A DNA stretch of 64,000 bases from Pseudomonas sp. 31-12 (lineage in GTDB: Bacteria > Pseudomonadota > Gammaproteobacteria > Pseudomonadales > Pseudomonadaceae), in NCBI RefSeq assembly GCF_003151075.1, contig NZ_CP029482.1:3720001-3784000 (forward strand), given 5' to 3'. This document shows, piece by piece, positions 9,706-18,188 of this stretch. Every line of letters begins with the position of its first letter. The first letter of the stretch is position 1. Under the pieces are notes generated by a model, which saw nothing but the letters and a program-made list of their open reading frames with translations, had not been told where the DNA came from and searched no databases. The translations under genes and the position numbers were made by a program.

Positions 9706-9990
9706 ATGGTCACCCACTTCAAAGTTGGCGGGCATCTGGCCTGCGGTCACAAGGGCAGCAATCTCACCTCAAGCAGCGAATTGACCCGCGTCAAGTGCAG
9801 AAGCTGCCGAAACACCGACGCGTTCAAGGACGCGCGCAAAGCCGAACGTAATGCAGCACGCCGTGCTGCGCGCAAGGCCAAAGTCACTCACACCGCCAAT
9901 GACTGGCGCGCAGCCTGGGTAGAACGGCTTACTGCCATGGCCGGGCTGCAAAGATTACCTCGTGGTTTTACTGGCCAGCCTTTTGTTTAG
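9706..9990 (+). CDS. Small basic zinc-ribbon-like protein
   Basis: 94 residues starting at 9706 behind AAGGAGA. The N-terminal half has a C-x-H (ACGHKG) and a CRSC pair, a plausible zinc-binding knuckle. It is followed by a strongly basic stretch rich in K, R and A (residues about 45-65). This combination suggests nucleic-acid binding, but I do not recognise the family. Its 3' end overlaps the end of the convergent TetR gene by 23 bases. Confidence 0.7.
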   Translation: MVTHFKVGGHLACGHKGSNLTSSSELTRVKCRSCRNTDAFKDARKAERNAARRAARKAKVTHTANDWRAAWVERLTAMAGLQRLPRGFTGQPFV

Positions 9991-10765
9991 AGGGCTGATT
10001 CGATACCTGGGTCGACTTTGCTCGACCCAGTCCTGTCGATGCCTCGGGCGTATTCATGCTCGCGGGCTCCATGATTTCAGCGAGCGACATGCGCTTGAAC
10101 GCTTCAAACAACCTCCTCCCCTCTTCGGGCGCACAAGAAATGGCCAGGCGCATGGTCGCTTCACCGAGTTGCCAGATCAGAAAGGCACAATCCGTAACCC
10201 GCTGTGCATCGCGGCCTGGAAAAACCCGCAACATCGCATCGGCTAGTATTCCGCCCGCCACACGACTCTCCTCCAGCTCCAACGCCAACAACTGCTTGTC
10301 CGCCTGCATGCCTGACCAGATATCACGCATCGCGGGCTCGGCCTGAACGATTTCGTAATACTGATCCAGCAGGCTCGAATAAGCATCCGCCAACCCTTGG
10401 GCATCCTGAACCGCTACCAATGCCTCTTCGATACAACGGCGGCTTGCAGCGTTGTAGCGCTCGGCCAACGTGCGAATGACCGAGCTCTTGTCGGGAAAGT
10501 ACTGATAAAGCGATCCGATCGAGATCTCCGAGCGCTCGGCAATTTCGCTCATCTTGACCTGGTCGCTGCCCTTGGTCGCGATCAGTTGAGTCGCCACAGC
10601 AAGAATCCGCTCCTGCCGCTCACGACTGCGTTGTTGAGTGGGATTGCGTCGGCTCGGCTCTGAAACAGATGGCTCAAGCCCGGCGGCGACTTTCTTTGGC
10701 ACTGGCGTAATTCCGTTAATAACATGACGAGCACTCACCTTAGCACCAGCCACGGATGCCCCCAA
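9968..10765 (-). CDS. TetR family transcriptional regulator
   Basis: TetR-type HTH with RERILAVATQLIATKGSDQ, ISIGSLYQYFPDKSSVIRTLAERY, followed by an all-helical ligand domain. The longest reading frame (265 residues) begins with TTG and carries a 35-45 residue N-terminal extension before the HTH, longer than usual for TetR. The true start may be internal. It is divergent from the NmrA-like gene, and an inverted repeat in the shared intergenic region (10841-10861) is the likely operator. The effector is unknown. Confidence 0.85.
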   Translation of the reverse strand: MGASVAGAKVSARHVINGITPVPKKVAAGLEPSVSEPSRRNPTQQRSRERQERILAVATQLIATKGSDQVKMSEIAERSEISIGSLYQYFPDKSSVIRTLAERYNAASRRCIEEALVAVQDAQGLADAYSSLLDQYYEIVQAEPAMRDIWSGMQADKQLLALELEESRVAGGILADAMLRVFPGRDAQRVTDCAFLIWQLGEATMRLAISCAPEEGRRLFEAFKRMSLAEIMEPASMNTPEASTGLGRAKSTQVSNQPSKQKAGQ

Positions 10766-10840
10766 GCGCTTATGTCCGTACGTCGGCTTCCTTTCTAAGG
10801 TTGGTTGACGAAATAACGTGAGGGATTATCATCTTTTTAA

Positions 10841-10861
10841 CGTGAGTATCACTCACATTAA
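10841..10861. promoter_or_regulatory. Palindromic operator between tetR and the NmrA-like gene
   Basis: GTGAGT-ATC-ACTCAC (10844-10858) is a perfect inverted repeat with a 3-base centre, flanked by AA and TT. Its size and location in the divergent promoter region fit a TetR-family operator. It lies inside the region that a start at 10818 would make coding, which supports the downstream start at 10881. Confidence 0.7.
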
Positions 10862-10880
10862 ACCGATGGAGATGAACGCG

Positions 10881-11717
10881 ATGAAATCCGCTCAAGACAC
10901 TTTCCTCGTTCTCGGTGCGACCGGTAAAACAGGCAGCAGGGTCACTCAACAGCTCAAAGCCTTGGGGTTGCCTGTGCGCCTCGGGTCGCGCAATGCGAAT
11001 CCGCCCTTCGACTGGGAAGACCGGGCGACTTGGGATGCAGCGCTTGATGGCGTTCACGCGGTTTATATTTCCTATCAACCGGACCTCGCCATTCCGGGTG
11101 CCGTCGAGACGGTTCAGGCGTTTACCGACCTGGCCGCCAAAAGCGGTGTCGGCAAACTGGTGTTGCTGTCCGGACGCGGCGAGATCGAAGCGGAACAAGC
11201 CGAACGCGTCATTCAGAACAGTGGTGTCGACTGGACGATCTTGCGAGCCAGCTGGTTTTTCCAGAACTTCAGCGAGGCGCATTTTCTGGAACCGATTCTT
11301 CAGGGAGAACTGGCCCTGCCCGTCGGCAATATCGCGGAGCCCTTCGTTGATGTGGATGACATTGCAGAAATTGCCGTCGAGGCTCTGACCCAACCCGGAC
11401 ACTCACGCCAACTCTATGAATTGACCGGACCTCGCGCGCTGACGTTTGCCGAGGCGGTCAGTGAGATTGCTCAAGGGACCGGGCGCGAGATCAGCTTCGT
11501 CGCTGTTACGCCGCATGACTATCGGCAGGCGCTGGAACAGGCACAACTTCCAGCCGAGCTGATCGACCTGGTGCTGTATCTCTTCACGACGGTGCTCGAC
11601 GGACGTAACACACCACTGGCTGATGGCGTTCAGCGCGCACTGGGCCGGCCCGCGCGAGATTTCAGCGATTATGTGCGGCGCACGGCTGCTACCGGGGTCT
11701 GGCAGAAACAGGTTTGA
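10881..11717 (+). CDS. NmrA-like NAD(P)-binding protein
   Basis: 278 residues from ATG 10881, which has GGAG nine bases upstream. The N-terminal Rossmann motif is LVLGATGKTGSRV. The segment with GVDWTILRASWFFQNFSE and FVDVDDIAEIAVEAL is typical of atypical short-chain dehydrogenases of the NmrA/azoreductase-like group. Such proteins act as NADP(H) sensors or quinone/azo reductases; which applies here cannot be told. It is probably controlled by the divergent TetR protein. Confidence 0.85.
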   Translation: MKSAQDTFLVLGATGKTGSRVTQQLKALGLPVRLGSRNANPPFDWEDRATWDAALDGVHAVYISYQPDLAIPGAVETVQAFTDLAAKSGVGKLVLLSGRGEIEAEQAERVIQNSGVDWTILRASWFFQNFSEAHFLEPILQGELALPVGNIAEPFVDVDDIAEIAVEALTQPGHSRQLYELTGPRALTFAEAVSEIAQGTGREISFVAVTPHDYRQALEQAQLPAELIDLVLYLFTTVLDGRNTPLADGVQRALGRPARDFSDYVRRTAATGVWQKQV

Positions 11718-11761
11718 GGTCGACGAGACGGCCTGTCAAAAAATCACGGAGCAGAAACGAC

Positions 11762-11795
11762 AAAGGCCTGCATGAGAAAACTCATGCAGGCCTTT
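11762..11795. terminator. Bidirectional terminator hairpin
   Basis: A perfect 15-bp inverted repeat, AAAGGCCTGCATGAG and its complement, encloses a 4-base AAAA loop. It can end both the NmrA-like transcript (+) and the former tRNA-Leu transcript (-). Confidence 0.85.
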
Positions 11796-11803
11796 GATAT
11801 GTA

Positions 11804-11860
11804 TGGTGCCCGAAGCCGGAATCGAACCGGCACGCCCTTACGAGCGGGGGATTTTAAGTC
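11804..11860 (-). pseudogene. 3' half of a tRNA-Leu(UAA) gene, integration site remnant
   Basis: Read on the minus strand, this holds the anticodon loop CTTAAAA, the Leu-type long variable arm, the T arm (GGTTCGATTCC), the acceptor strand TTCGGGC and an encoded ACCA end. The 5' half (acceptor, D arm) is missing: upstream of the anticodon stem the sequence becomes unrelated AT-rich DNA. The break at the anticodon loop, directly next to an integrase gene, is what a tRNA-targeting integrative element leaves. A different complete tRNA-Leu(UAA) lies at 17090. Confidence 0.85.
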
Positions 11861-12098
11861 TCTCGTGTCATTTACTTGTTTGTATAATAACATTGACAAA
11901 TTTAACTAAAAACACCTAAAACCGCCGTAATACCGCCGCTTTACTGCTAAAAAAGCAACCACACTTCTAATTCGTCAAGTTATTATCTCGTTTTTTACCA
12001 TCCCAAGAACGGCGGCTTGTTACCAAAAGGTTACTAATCATTTGGCATCTCGCGAAAGACACACTAAGCTCTGTTACCAAAATTGTGCCGAGCCGCTC

Positions 12099-13601
12099 AT
12101 GACCGCCAAAAAAGCCAAAGAATCAGTCCTGGAAATCGTGTTCAAAAAGAAGGAGATCGACAAGATGCCCTTCGCCGATCCTGGCACCGAACGACAACTC
12201 AAGGACGCTGACTCTCCACTTCGCTTACGCATTGGCACCGGAGTGAAGCGATTCTACGTCAACGGTCGCAACGCCAGTGGCAAGCTCATCAAGCGAAACA
12301 TCGAGCACGACCCATCGGCTTATGATCTGGACGATCTCCGGTCTAAAGCACGCGCCATTCTCGATGAAAAAGATGCGGAAATCGAGCTAGCGAAAGTCGG
12401 CGGAAAAATCACGCTGATGGATGCCATTGAGCTGCGTTTTTCCGCTTTTGGTATCAAATCTCCGGACAATGAACACGGACGGAAGGTAGCAACCCGCCTA
12501 CATTATGAGCAGGTCTTAAGGAGGTATGCGGACGATTGGCTTGATTTGGACATGCGCCAGATCAGCGAGCAGATGTTTGAAACTCGATATAAGGCTTTGA
12601 AGGAAAGCTTTCGCATAAAGCGAAGTAAAGGGGTTCCAGTACTCGACGCGGCTGGAAAAGAAATTCCGCAGCTCGATGAGAACGGCGAACCAAAAAAGCA
12701 AAAAACAACGGCCAGAATCCTGAGGACGTACATTTCAGCACTGTACTCTTTTATCCGTGAAAACAAGGATGATCCTGCATTTGCTGACCCTACCGCCATT
12801 CTGAAAAGAACAAAGATCAAGGATACGATACCGCGTCGAAAGCACGACATTACGGTTGAGTCAGCAACAAAATTCCTTAACGCTGCCCTCAAGTTTCGGG
12901 AGGAGCAACCGGGCCGAGGTCGCAGTACGAATCAGGCCCGAGCATGCACAAACGTGATTTTAACCAACGTTTTTGTAGGAATGCGCAGCGGTGAGTTGAG
13001 AAGGACATCAAACTCAATGCTAATGCTTTCAAAAACAGGCTCTCCAATTGGGTTCGATTTCACCGCCGAGTATGCCGATCAGTACCTTAAGACTTCAGGA
13101 CGATACGTCGTCGCCTTTTCAGACGTGTTGAGGTCGATTGTCGTCGAGCAGTACGACCCTCAGAAAACGTATCTTTTTCAAAGCGATGTAAGAGATGCAC
13201 CGCTGTCTGAGTCCTCTCTTAGGCCTTATATGGCAAAGATTTGCGAGTTGGCGGGCATCAAGCGCTACAACCTGAACGCCATGAGGAACTTCTTCATCAA
13301 CCTCGGTGGTCGCGCAGGGATTGGTGACGTTGAAATGAAGCACCTTGTGAACCATTCGACGAAACAGAACATCACAGACGGCTACGCAAACCTCAAAAAC
13401 GACTTCGACTATCTGCTCAAAAACAGCCAGAAAGTCACTGATTTCATCATGAGGGAATGCGGAATCTCGAAGGCGGAATTTGGCATTGAGCAGGGCCAAG
13501 CGAACGAGCTGCAACACGCGATGGAGCTGTTTGACAAGTTCGATCCTGAGATTCTGAGGCTCGTGATGGAAATGCATGAAAAGAAACTGGCCGGAAAGTA
13601 G
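12099..13601 (+). CDS. Tyrosine recombinase/integrase
   Basis: About 500 residues from ATG 12099 (a TTG at 12042 would add 19). It has an N-terminal Arm-binding-like domain, a central core-binding region, and a C-terminal catalytic domain with GMRSGEL (first Arg), LNAMRNFF (an N-x-x-R variant of the H-x-x-R box), HLVNHSTKQ (His) and DGYANL (Tyr nucleophile). It lies beside the truncated tRNA-Leu, so it very likely catalysed integration there. The 'N' in place of the usual His in the second box is slightly unusual. A terminator follows at 13698. Confidence 0.9.
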   Translation: MTAKKAKESVLEIVFKKKEIDKMPFADPGTERQLKDADSPLRLRIGTGVKRFYVNGRNASGKLIKRNIEHDPSAYDLDDLRSKARAILDEKDAEIELAKVGGKITLMDAIELRFSAFGIKSPDNEHGRKVATRLHYEQVLRRYADDWLDLDMRQISEQMFETRYKALKESFRIKRSKGVPVLDAAGKEIPQLDENGEPKKQKTTARILRTYISALYSFIRENKDDPAFADPTAILKRTKIKDTIPRRKHDITVESATKFLNAALKFREEQPGRGRSTNQARACTNVILTNVFVGMRSGELRRTSNSMLMLSKTGSPIGFDFTAEYADQYLKTSGRYVVAFSDVLRSIVVEQYDPQKTYLFQSDVRDAPLSESSLRPYMAKICELAGIKRYNLNAMRNFFINLGGRAGIGDVEMKHLVNHSTKQNITDGYANLKNDFDYLLKNSQKVTDFIMRECGISKAEFGIEQGQANELQHAMELFDKFDPEILRLVMEMHEKKLAGK

Positions 13602-13697
13602 TTATTATATTGACAAGTAAATAAAGCAACGTCATAATAGTGACTGTTGGAACGTTTTGTTTTTTGCGTGTCAATTTGGTTCGGCGACCAAACAAAG

Positions 13698-13720
13698 GGG
13701 CTCTCGGTGAGAGCCCTTTT
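13698..13720 (+). terminator. Rho-independent terminator of the integrase gene
   Basis: GGGCTCTC (13698-13705), loop GGT, GAGAGCCC (13709-13716), then TTTT and an AT-rich tail. Confidence 0.85.
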
Positions 13721-13754
13721 ATTTTGCCTGAAATAGGCCCGTGCCCACAGGCGG

Positions 13755-13946
13755 CTAAGGACGACGGCGCGGAACATCCTGAGATTCAGGCGTTCCTCCG
13801 CCAAGAGCAATCAACCGTTTGGCCGTTTGTATCCGAACAAAAACCCTCAGCGACTCTTCAAAAATGCTTTCTTTATTCATTTCCGCATCGGCCATCTCTA
13901 AAGCTTGACGGTAAAGCTCGTCATCAATTTCGACTGTAATTTTCAT
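13755..13946 (-). CDS. Orphan VapB-type antitoxin
   Basis: 63 residues. The N-terminal ribbon-helix-helix strand MKITVEIDDELYRQALEMA and the C-terminal RLIALGGGTPESQDVPRRR match the VapB family that neutralises PIN-domain VapC nucleases. No PIN-domain toxin is found on either side: downstream is the integrase terminator, upstream another antitoxin-like gene. It may act against a chromosomal VapC or be a relic. Confidence 0.8.
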   Translation of the reverse strand: MKITVEIDDELYRQALEMADAEMNKESIFEESLRVFVRIQTAKRLIALGGGTPESQDVPRRRP

Positions 13947-13976
13947 ATGACCGCCCTTACGTCAAGAATCGAAAAC

Positions 13977-14417
13977 CTACGGGAACACCCCATTTTCAAG
14001 CTGGCCAACAAGCCTCAGAACGAATTTCGCCTCGACCTCAGTGCTCAACATGTCTAACGGCCTGCGACCACCCAGGCCATACACGGGGCTTTGAAGCCAG
14101 GTTTTTGCTGACAAACTATTGCCTTCGAAAAGATCCAGGGCGGCAAGAATGATGGAGGCTAGGCGGAAAATGGAGTCGCTTTCATAAGTGTTGAAGCGCC
14201 CTGCCCTGAACCGTCTGATCAAAGTTGTTGGGCTCAGGGAGATGGCTTGGCAGAGAGTTTTTGTGTCGATTTGGATGACCTGGGAGAGGCTTTGAATGGT
14301 GTTGATGGAGAAGCCCTGGTGCAGCTGAGTGAGCAGCTCAGAACCGCCCGAAGGGATGCCGAGGCGATCCCAGGGGGTTGGAGCTAGTGCTGCTGAATCA
14401 GGCCGGTATTGACGCAT
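13977..14417 (-). CDS. Xre/MbcA/ParS-type (DUF2384) antitoxin-like protein
   Basis: 146 residues. The middle part reads as an Xre-like helix-turn-helix (LCQAISLSPTTLIRRF). The C-terminal motif WLQSPVYGLGGRRPLDML with the ending QLENGVFP is the hallmark of DUF2384 antitoxins, which normally pair with RES-domain toxins that degrade NAD. No RES gene is next to it. Instead its start codon lies 20 bases inside the 3' end of the 811-residue helicase-like gene, so the two are translationally coupled. Confidence 0.85.
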   Translation of the reverse strand: MRQYRPDSAALAPTPWDRLGIPSGGSELLTQLHQGFSINTIQSLSQVIQIDTKTLCQAISLSPTTLIRRFRAGRFNTYESDSIFRLASIILAALDLFEGNSLSAKTWLQSPVYGLGGRRPLDMLSTEVEAKFVLRLVGQLENGVFP

Positions 14418-16833
14418 TTTTGCCTTTGCTAACCGAACGGGTACGTTTTAATTTAGCAGGAGGACAGACCTCACTGATGAGTTTTTTCATGCGGCGCTCA
14501 CGCTTTTTCAGCACACTCTCACTAAGATCAGCTTCAACTGGCTGAGTAATCCCAACGCGTTTCTCTGCATACATACAAGCCGTAGCGTACAGCTTTGAAT
14601 TTATAGTGTACTGATCTTCATCATCTTTCGAAACAGAAAGAGTGAATCCCAGCAATCCCAAAAGATTCTTGACGGTTATGTAATCGTTTTTCGAACTCAC
14701 AGAAACGTCGAATAGAGTTTTTGTCAAGAGGGTAAATTTGGATATCTGCTTCCCGTCCCACTTCATCTTTTCACTCTTAAGATTCTCGACGAAATTTGAG
14801 CATGACACCTTTGTGAAGACCCCACTATTTGCAAACCCAAGCACATCTCTAAGCAGACTTCCAACGGCTTCGTCTTGATAAGTTTGGCAATCTGTATTCA
14901 TTAAGCAATTAATTCTGGATATCAACTCGATGCCATTTTTACGAACAACAAATTTTGCATTTTCCTCGCTAAATGCTCCGTTAATACCCATAACGTACGA
15001 AGCAATAGACTTTTCAAGCATCCAGGCTTGGCCCGTTGAAACCCCAGTCGTTTTGATCTTTTGATCTATCTCATTTAGCTCAAAATCTGACAGGTATGTG
15101 GAATTCATGAAAACCGCTTCTTTCTTGTCCAAAACCTCGGAGTTACTCTTTTTTCGTAATAAACCGCTATTTCTATCAGAAACATGATCTGTGTACGCAA
15201 ATATTACGTTAAATCCAAGAACCTTGAGTGCATCTACAACAAATGGCTCATAGTTATTTCTTGACCAGTTTTCTTTAGATATAATGTTGCAAATTGAATG
15301 ACCTAGGCTATCTGATATAAACTCTTGAGCTTTTGCGTATATTTCATCGTGTTCGAATGCCCGATCAATAATTTCTTTTGACGCCATTTTGAATGCGATA
15401 GAATTTATGTCAATCGGAAGCGAGCGATTGTATTTTCGAGCAAAGGCGATTGACACAGTTATAACACAACGAAAACGCTTAATATTTTGAAGAATTGTCG
15501 AAGGGCTGACAGTACCCTTAGAATCAATTACAACGTTGGTAAATTCTGGAAGACATGTCCCCCAACCCGGACCTATGAATGGAGAGCAAATAACTACATC
15601 CAGATTTTTCAATGCTTCATCTGGATTTCTTGAAATATCTAGCACACCGCTTTCATTACGATTCCTGTCATCGGCATGCACATACTTAGCACGGAGGCCG
15701 CGCTTTTGAAATTCAAGTTCAAGACCACGCCCCTTTTCGATTGATCCGTCAAACATGTAGCCCGTTTTGACTCCATGAGTCTTGAAGAGATTTTCAATCA
15801 AATCGAGCATTTCATTATCCGTTCTTCCAAGAGTCACTTCGATCTGAGAATAATTATTGACTCCAGGATCGTAACAACTGATGTTTTTACCGCTTTCAGT
15901 CTTGATGATATCAATTATATATTGAGGCATAAATGCATCAGCAATATGCACCGCTTTTGCATTTCGAATTTGATTGAATAGAAAGGACCAGCCCTTCTTT
16001 TTATCTGCCATCGTTCCTTCGTAGAACGCAGAGCCATTGATCTGCTCGCTGAGCCGCACCATTTCATCAATTTGAAAAATTTCACACTTTTCCATAGTTT
16101 CTTTGAATTGAGGGCGAAGAGCTGAGTTATGCGTAGTGCGGAGTGCCGTTCTTGGCTTTCCATTACTTTCAACAATAGATCTGTAATGATCGACTTTTCC
16201 GAGATGCTTATCCAAAATTGCAACGTTTGGGACGGTCTGGACAGGATACATTCCGGCTAGCTCGGCTTCCTTATAGAGCTTATCCATCGTGAAACTTTTA
16301 CCGAAACCCATCCCAGCGACAAGCGCAAAGGACCAGTTCAATCCAATGTCGCTGTAATCGTTAGAAAAAACTTTTGCTGGGCGAATCATTGCTTTCACTT
16401 GGGCTACGAATCTTGCACGAAATTGATCGTACGAAACGAGCAGGATCTCCTTAATGGAATCAGAGATGTTTGCTGCACTTATAATACAGCGTAATGTATC
16501 ACTGCTAAATTTATGAGCAAGGCCATTGAGAGCCCGATTCACTCTGAAGGATATTTCTGTAGCTTGTTCGGTCGAGTCGCAGGACTCTATCAGCGTTTTG
16601 ATGGTGGCGATACGATTATCGACAGGGACAAACTTCATCGATGCATCTATGAGCGGGAAGTCACGCTCCATCGCAAAGATAGCTAGATCTGTATTTTGAG
16701 AATGAATTGCAAATGGTACGCCCTGGAAGGCCAGATCAAGAGCGCGCTCTTTCAGATCCGACAGGGTGGGCATGGTTACAATAGAGAAATTTTCGTGTCT
16801 ATCGATCTGCGTCGATAGGGTTAGAACGTTCAT
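14398..16833 (-). CDS. Large helicase-like ATPase (Herpes_ori_bp/CyRepA1-like)
   Basis: 811 residues, markedly more AT-rich than the surrounding core. P-loop GMGFGKS at 174-180, Walker B FQIDEM at 253-258 and IADAF near 297. A second RecA-like half follows, with YMFDGSIEKGRG, DVVICSPFIGPGWG (about 410-425) and QNIKRFR (about 450). This order resembles SF2 helicases of the herpes origin-binding type and the replication proteins annotated as CyRepA1. The C-terminal 350 residues match nothing I know and end in a basic tail. It may be a replication or mobilisation protein of a small element, or an ATPase of a defence system. Family assignment is from motif order only. Confidence 0.65.
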   Translation of the reverse strand: MNVLTLSTQIDRHENFSIVTMPTLSDLKERALDLAFQGVPFAIHSQNTDLAIFAMERDFPLIDASMKFVPVDNRIATIKTLIESCDSTEQATEISFRVNRALNGLAHKFSSDTLRCIISAANISDSIKEILLVSYDQFRARFVAQVKAMIRPAKVFSNDYSDIGLNWSFALVAGMGFGKSFTMDKLYKEAELAGMYPVQTVPNVAILDKHLGKVDHYRSIVESNGKPRTALRTTHNSALRPQFKETMEKCEIFQIDEMVRLSEQINGSAFYEGTMADKKKGWSFLFNQIRNAKAVHIADAFMPQYIIDIIKTESGKNISCYDPGVNNYSQIEVTLGRTDNEMLDLIENLFKTHGVKTGYMFDGSIEKGRGLELEFQKRGLRAKYVHADDRNRNESGVLDISRNPDEALKNLDVVICSPFIGPGWGTCLPEFTNVVIDSKGTVSPSTILQNIKRFRCVITVSIAFARKYNRSLPIDINSIAFKMASKEIIDRAFEHDEIYAKAQEFISDSLGHSICNIISKENWSRNNYEPFVVDALKVLGFNVIFAYTDHVSDRNSGLLRKKSNSEVLDKKEAVFMNSTYLSDFELNEIDQKIKTTGVSTGQAWMLEKSIASYVMGINGAFSEENAKFVVRKNGIELISRINCLMNTDCQTYQDEAVGSLLRDVLGFANSGVFTKVSCSNFVENLKSEKMKWDGKQISKFTLLTKTLFDVSVSSKNDYITVKNLLGLLGFTLSVSKDDEDQYTINSKLYATACMYAEKRVGITQPVEADLSESVLKKRERRMKKLISEVCPPAKLKRTRSVSKGKNASIPA

Positions 16834-17040
16834 GGATTATCCTTTTTATATCAATTTTACTTCGGCTTTCATAGTATAACGTCCTTTTTCGTAATTATCA
16901 AGCAATGTTAGTTATTTTACCTATAAAAGAAGTTATTTTTTCTTAAGGGATGACTTGATTCCCTGCAAGCCACGTAGGACGAGGCTTACAGCGCTTTCAG
17001 CGCTAAAGTGGCCAGCGGGTGGTTGTGCTTACGATTGGGA

Positions 17041-17069
17041 GTGACAATCCCCTTTTAAATCAGTATGAT
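17041..17069 (+). promoter_or_regulatory. Sigma-70 promoter of tRNA-Leu
   Basis: GTGACA (17041-17046) and TATGAT (17064-17069) are separated by 17 bases and placed 20 bases before the tRNA. Confidence 0.7.
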
Positions 17070-17089
17070 CCGTCTCTGCCGCAAGGCAT

Positions 17090-17174
17090 GCGGGGTTGGC
17101 GAAATTGGTATACGTAGCGGACTTAAAATCCGCCGCCTCACGGCATGCGGGTTCAAGTCCCGCACCCCGCACCA
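17090..17174 (+). tRNA. tRNA-Leu(UAA)
   Basis: 85 bases including an encoded CCA. The acceptor GCGGGGT pairs with ACCCCGC. The D loop contains GGT, the anticodon loop is CTTAAAA (anticodon UAA), there is a long class II variable arm, and the T arm is GCGGGTTCAAGTCCCGC. Its sequence differs clearly from the broken tRNA-Leu at 11804-11860 (different acceptor and T stems), and it lies on the opposite strand, so it is not a duplicate of it. Confidence 0.96.
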
Positions 17175-17513
17175 TTTTTATTTTATAGAACACACCTCTT
17201 TCTAATCTTCCGTACCCCCCCCCCCCCTCTCTAACAACAGCCACCCCGCTGGACAAATTCAGGCGCTAGCCTGGACTGCTTTTTCCTCGCCAATTTCTTC
17301 CCGAAAAATCAAAATCTTTTCTAAAGAGATCCGGTACAACTTTTTGGAAGCTGAAACCCGCTAAAGACGTGGCCTCCAGCCAATTCCCGATGTGAAATTT
17401 CGGCCCGAAAATTGACCCGAAAAAGGTTCCTCATCACCCATCAATTGTCAGCCAGGTAAACAGTCGCCGCCCTCAAGACAAAACGCTATAATGAGTTTCA
17501 ACAGGGAGATGTT
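17175..17513. other. Gene-free stretch after tRNA-Leu
   Basis: It contains a run of 13 C at 17215-17227, a small inverted repeat CAGGC-GCTA-GCCTG followed by a TTTTT (17260-17280), and a TATAAT at 17487 upstream of the RuvC remnant. No coding sequence is seen. Confidence 0.5.
17215..17227 (+). repeat. Homopolymer of 13 C
   Basis: Uninterrupted C run just downstream of the tRNA. Length may vary between cells or be a sequencing artefact. Confidence 0.8.
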
Positions 17514-18093
17514 ATGGTAATTTTAGGGATAGACCCAGGACTAAGCGGCGAATTGGCGTTTTTGGAAAACGGACGGCTGCTCGAAATAGTAGATATCGAA
17601 GCGTCTCAAAGTCGCATCAACAGCGTTCATCTCGCGCCCCTCATAACAGCGACACAACCCAGAGTTCGCCATTTGTGAGTGCGTCACAGCTCGTCCAGGA
17701 CAGGGCGTTACATCGATGTTCACGTTCGGTCACGCCCTCGGATCAATTACCGGTGTGTTGGCTGCTCTCGGCGTTCCACATGCTGATCAGACCCCAGGCA
17801 TGGCAAGGCCATTTCAGCATTCAATGAAGCTCAAAAGAAAAGCAGATTCACAAGCAAGAAATCGCAGATCTCGCCCAGCGCCTTCTACCGCCCCCCTGCA
17901 TGGCCCAGAGGCGGCTTGAGGGATGGGCGTAGCGATGCTCTTCTGCTTTTCCCACTATGGCCATCAACACCTCTCAGGTAGCACCCCGGAAGCACTCATC
18001 CAGTCACAAAAGCCCAAGGCCAAGAAAACGACAAACAGTAGGAAGAAACCCAACAAAACCGGCATTTCTGCCTCTGACACTGTCGTCCTATAA
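17514..18093 (+). pseudogene. Decayed RuvC-like phage resolvase
   Basis: An ATG at 17514 behind CAGGGAG opens with ILGIDPGLSGELAFLENGRL, the first catalytic motif of RuvC-like Holliday junction resolvases, and stops after about 53 residues at 17675. The matching continuation is found in other frames: PGQGVTSMFTFGHALGSI and GVLAALGVP (about 17690-17770), PQAWQGHF (about 17790), a DGRSDALL acidic motif (about 17920) and a Lys-rich tail ending at 18093. At least three frameshifts or stops have broken the gene. It is probably from a prophage. Confidence 0.75.
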
Positions 18094-18188
18094 AAGCAAA
18101 ATGGAAATCGTGTGGACTCAACGGAGGGCTCCGGCCCCTGTTCTATAATCGCTCTATAATCCCCTATAAAAGGAGATGGGCCTCGCTC

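Noticed and set aside
10818..10880. Upstream start for the NmrA-like gene
   Set aside because: It would place the palindromic operator inside the coding region and lacks an RBS; ATG 10881 has GGAG at good distance.
17029..17256. 75-codon minus-strand frame with GAGLEPACREAADFKSATYT
   Set aside because: It is the antisense reading of tRNA-Leu, a well-known false gene.
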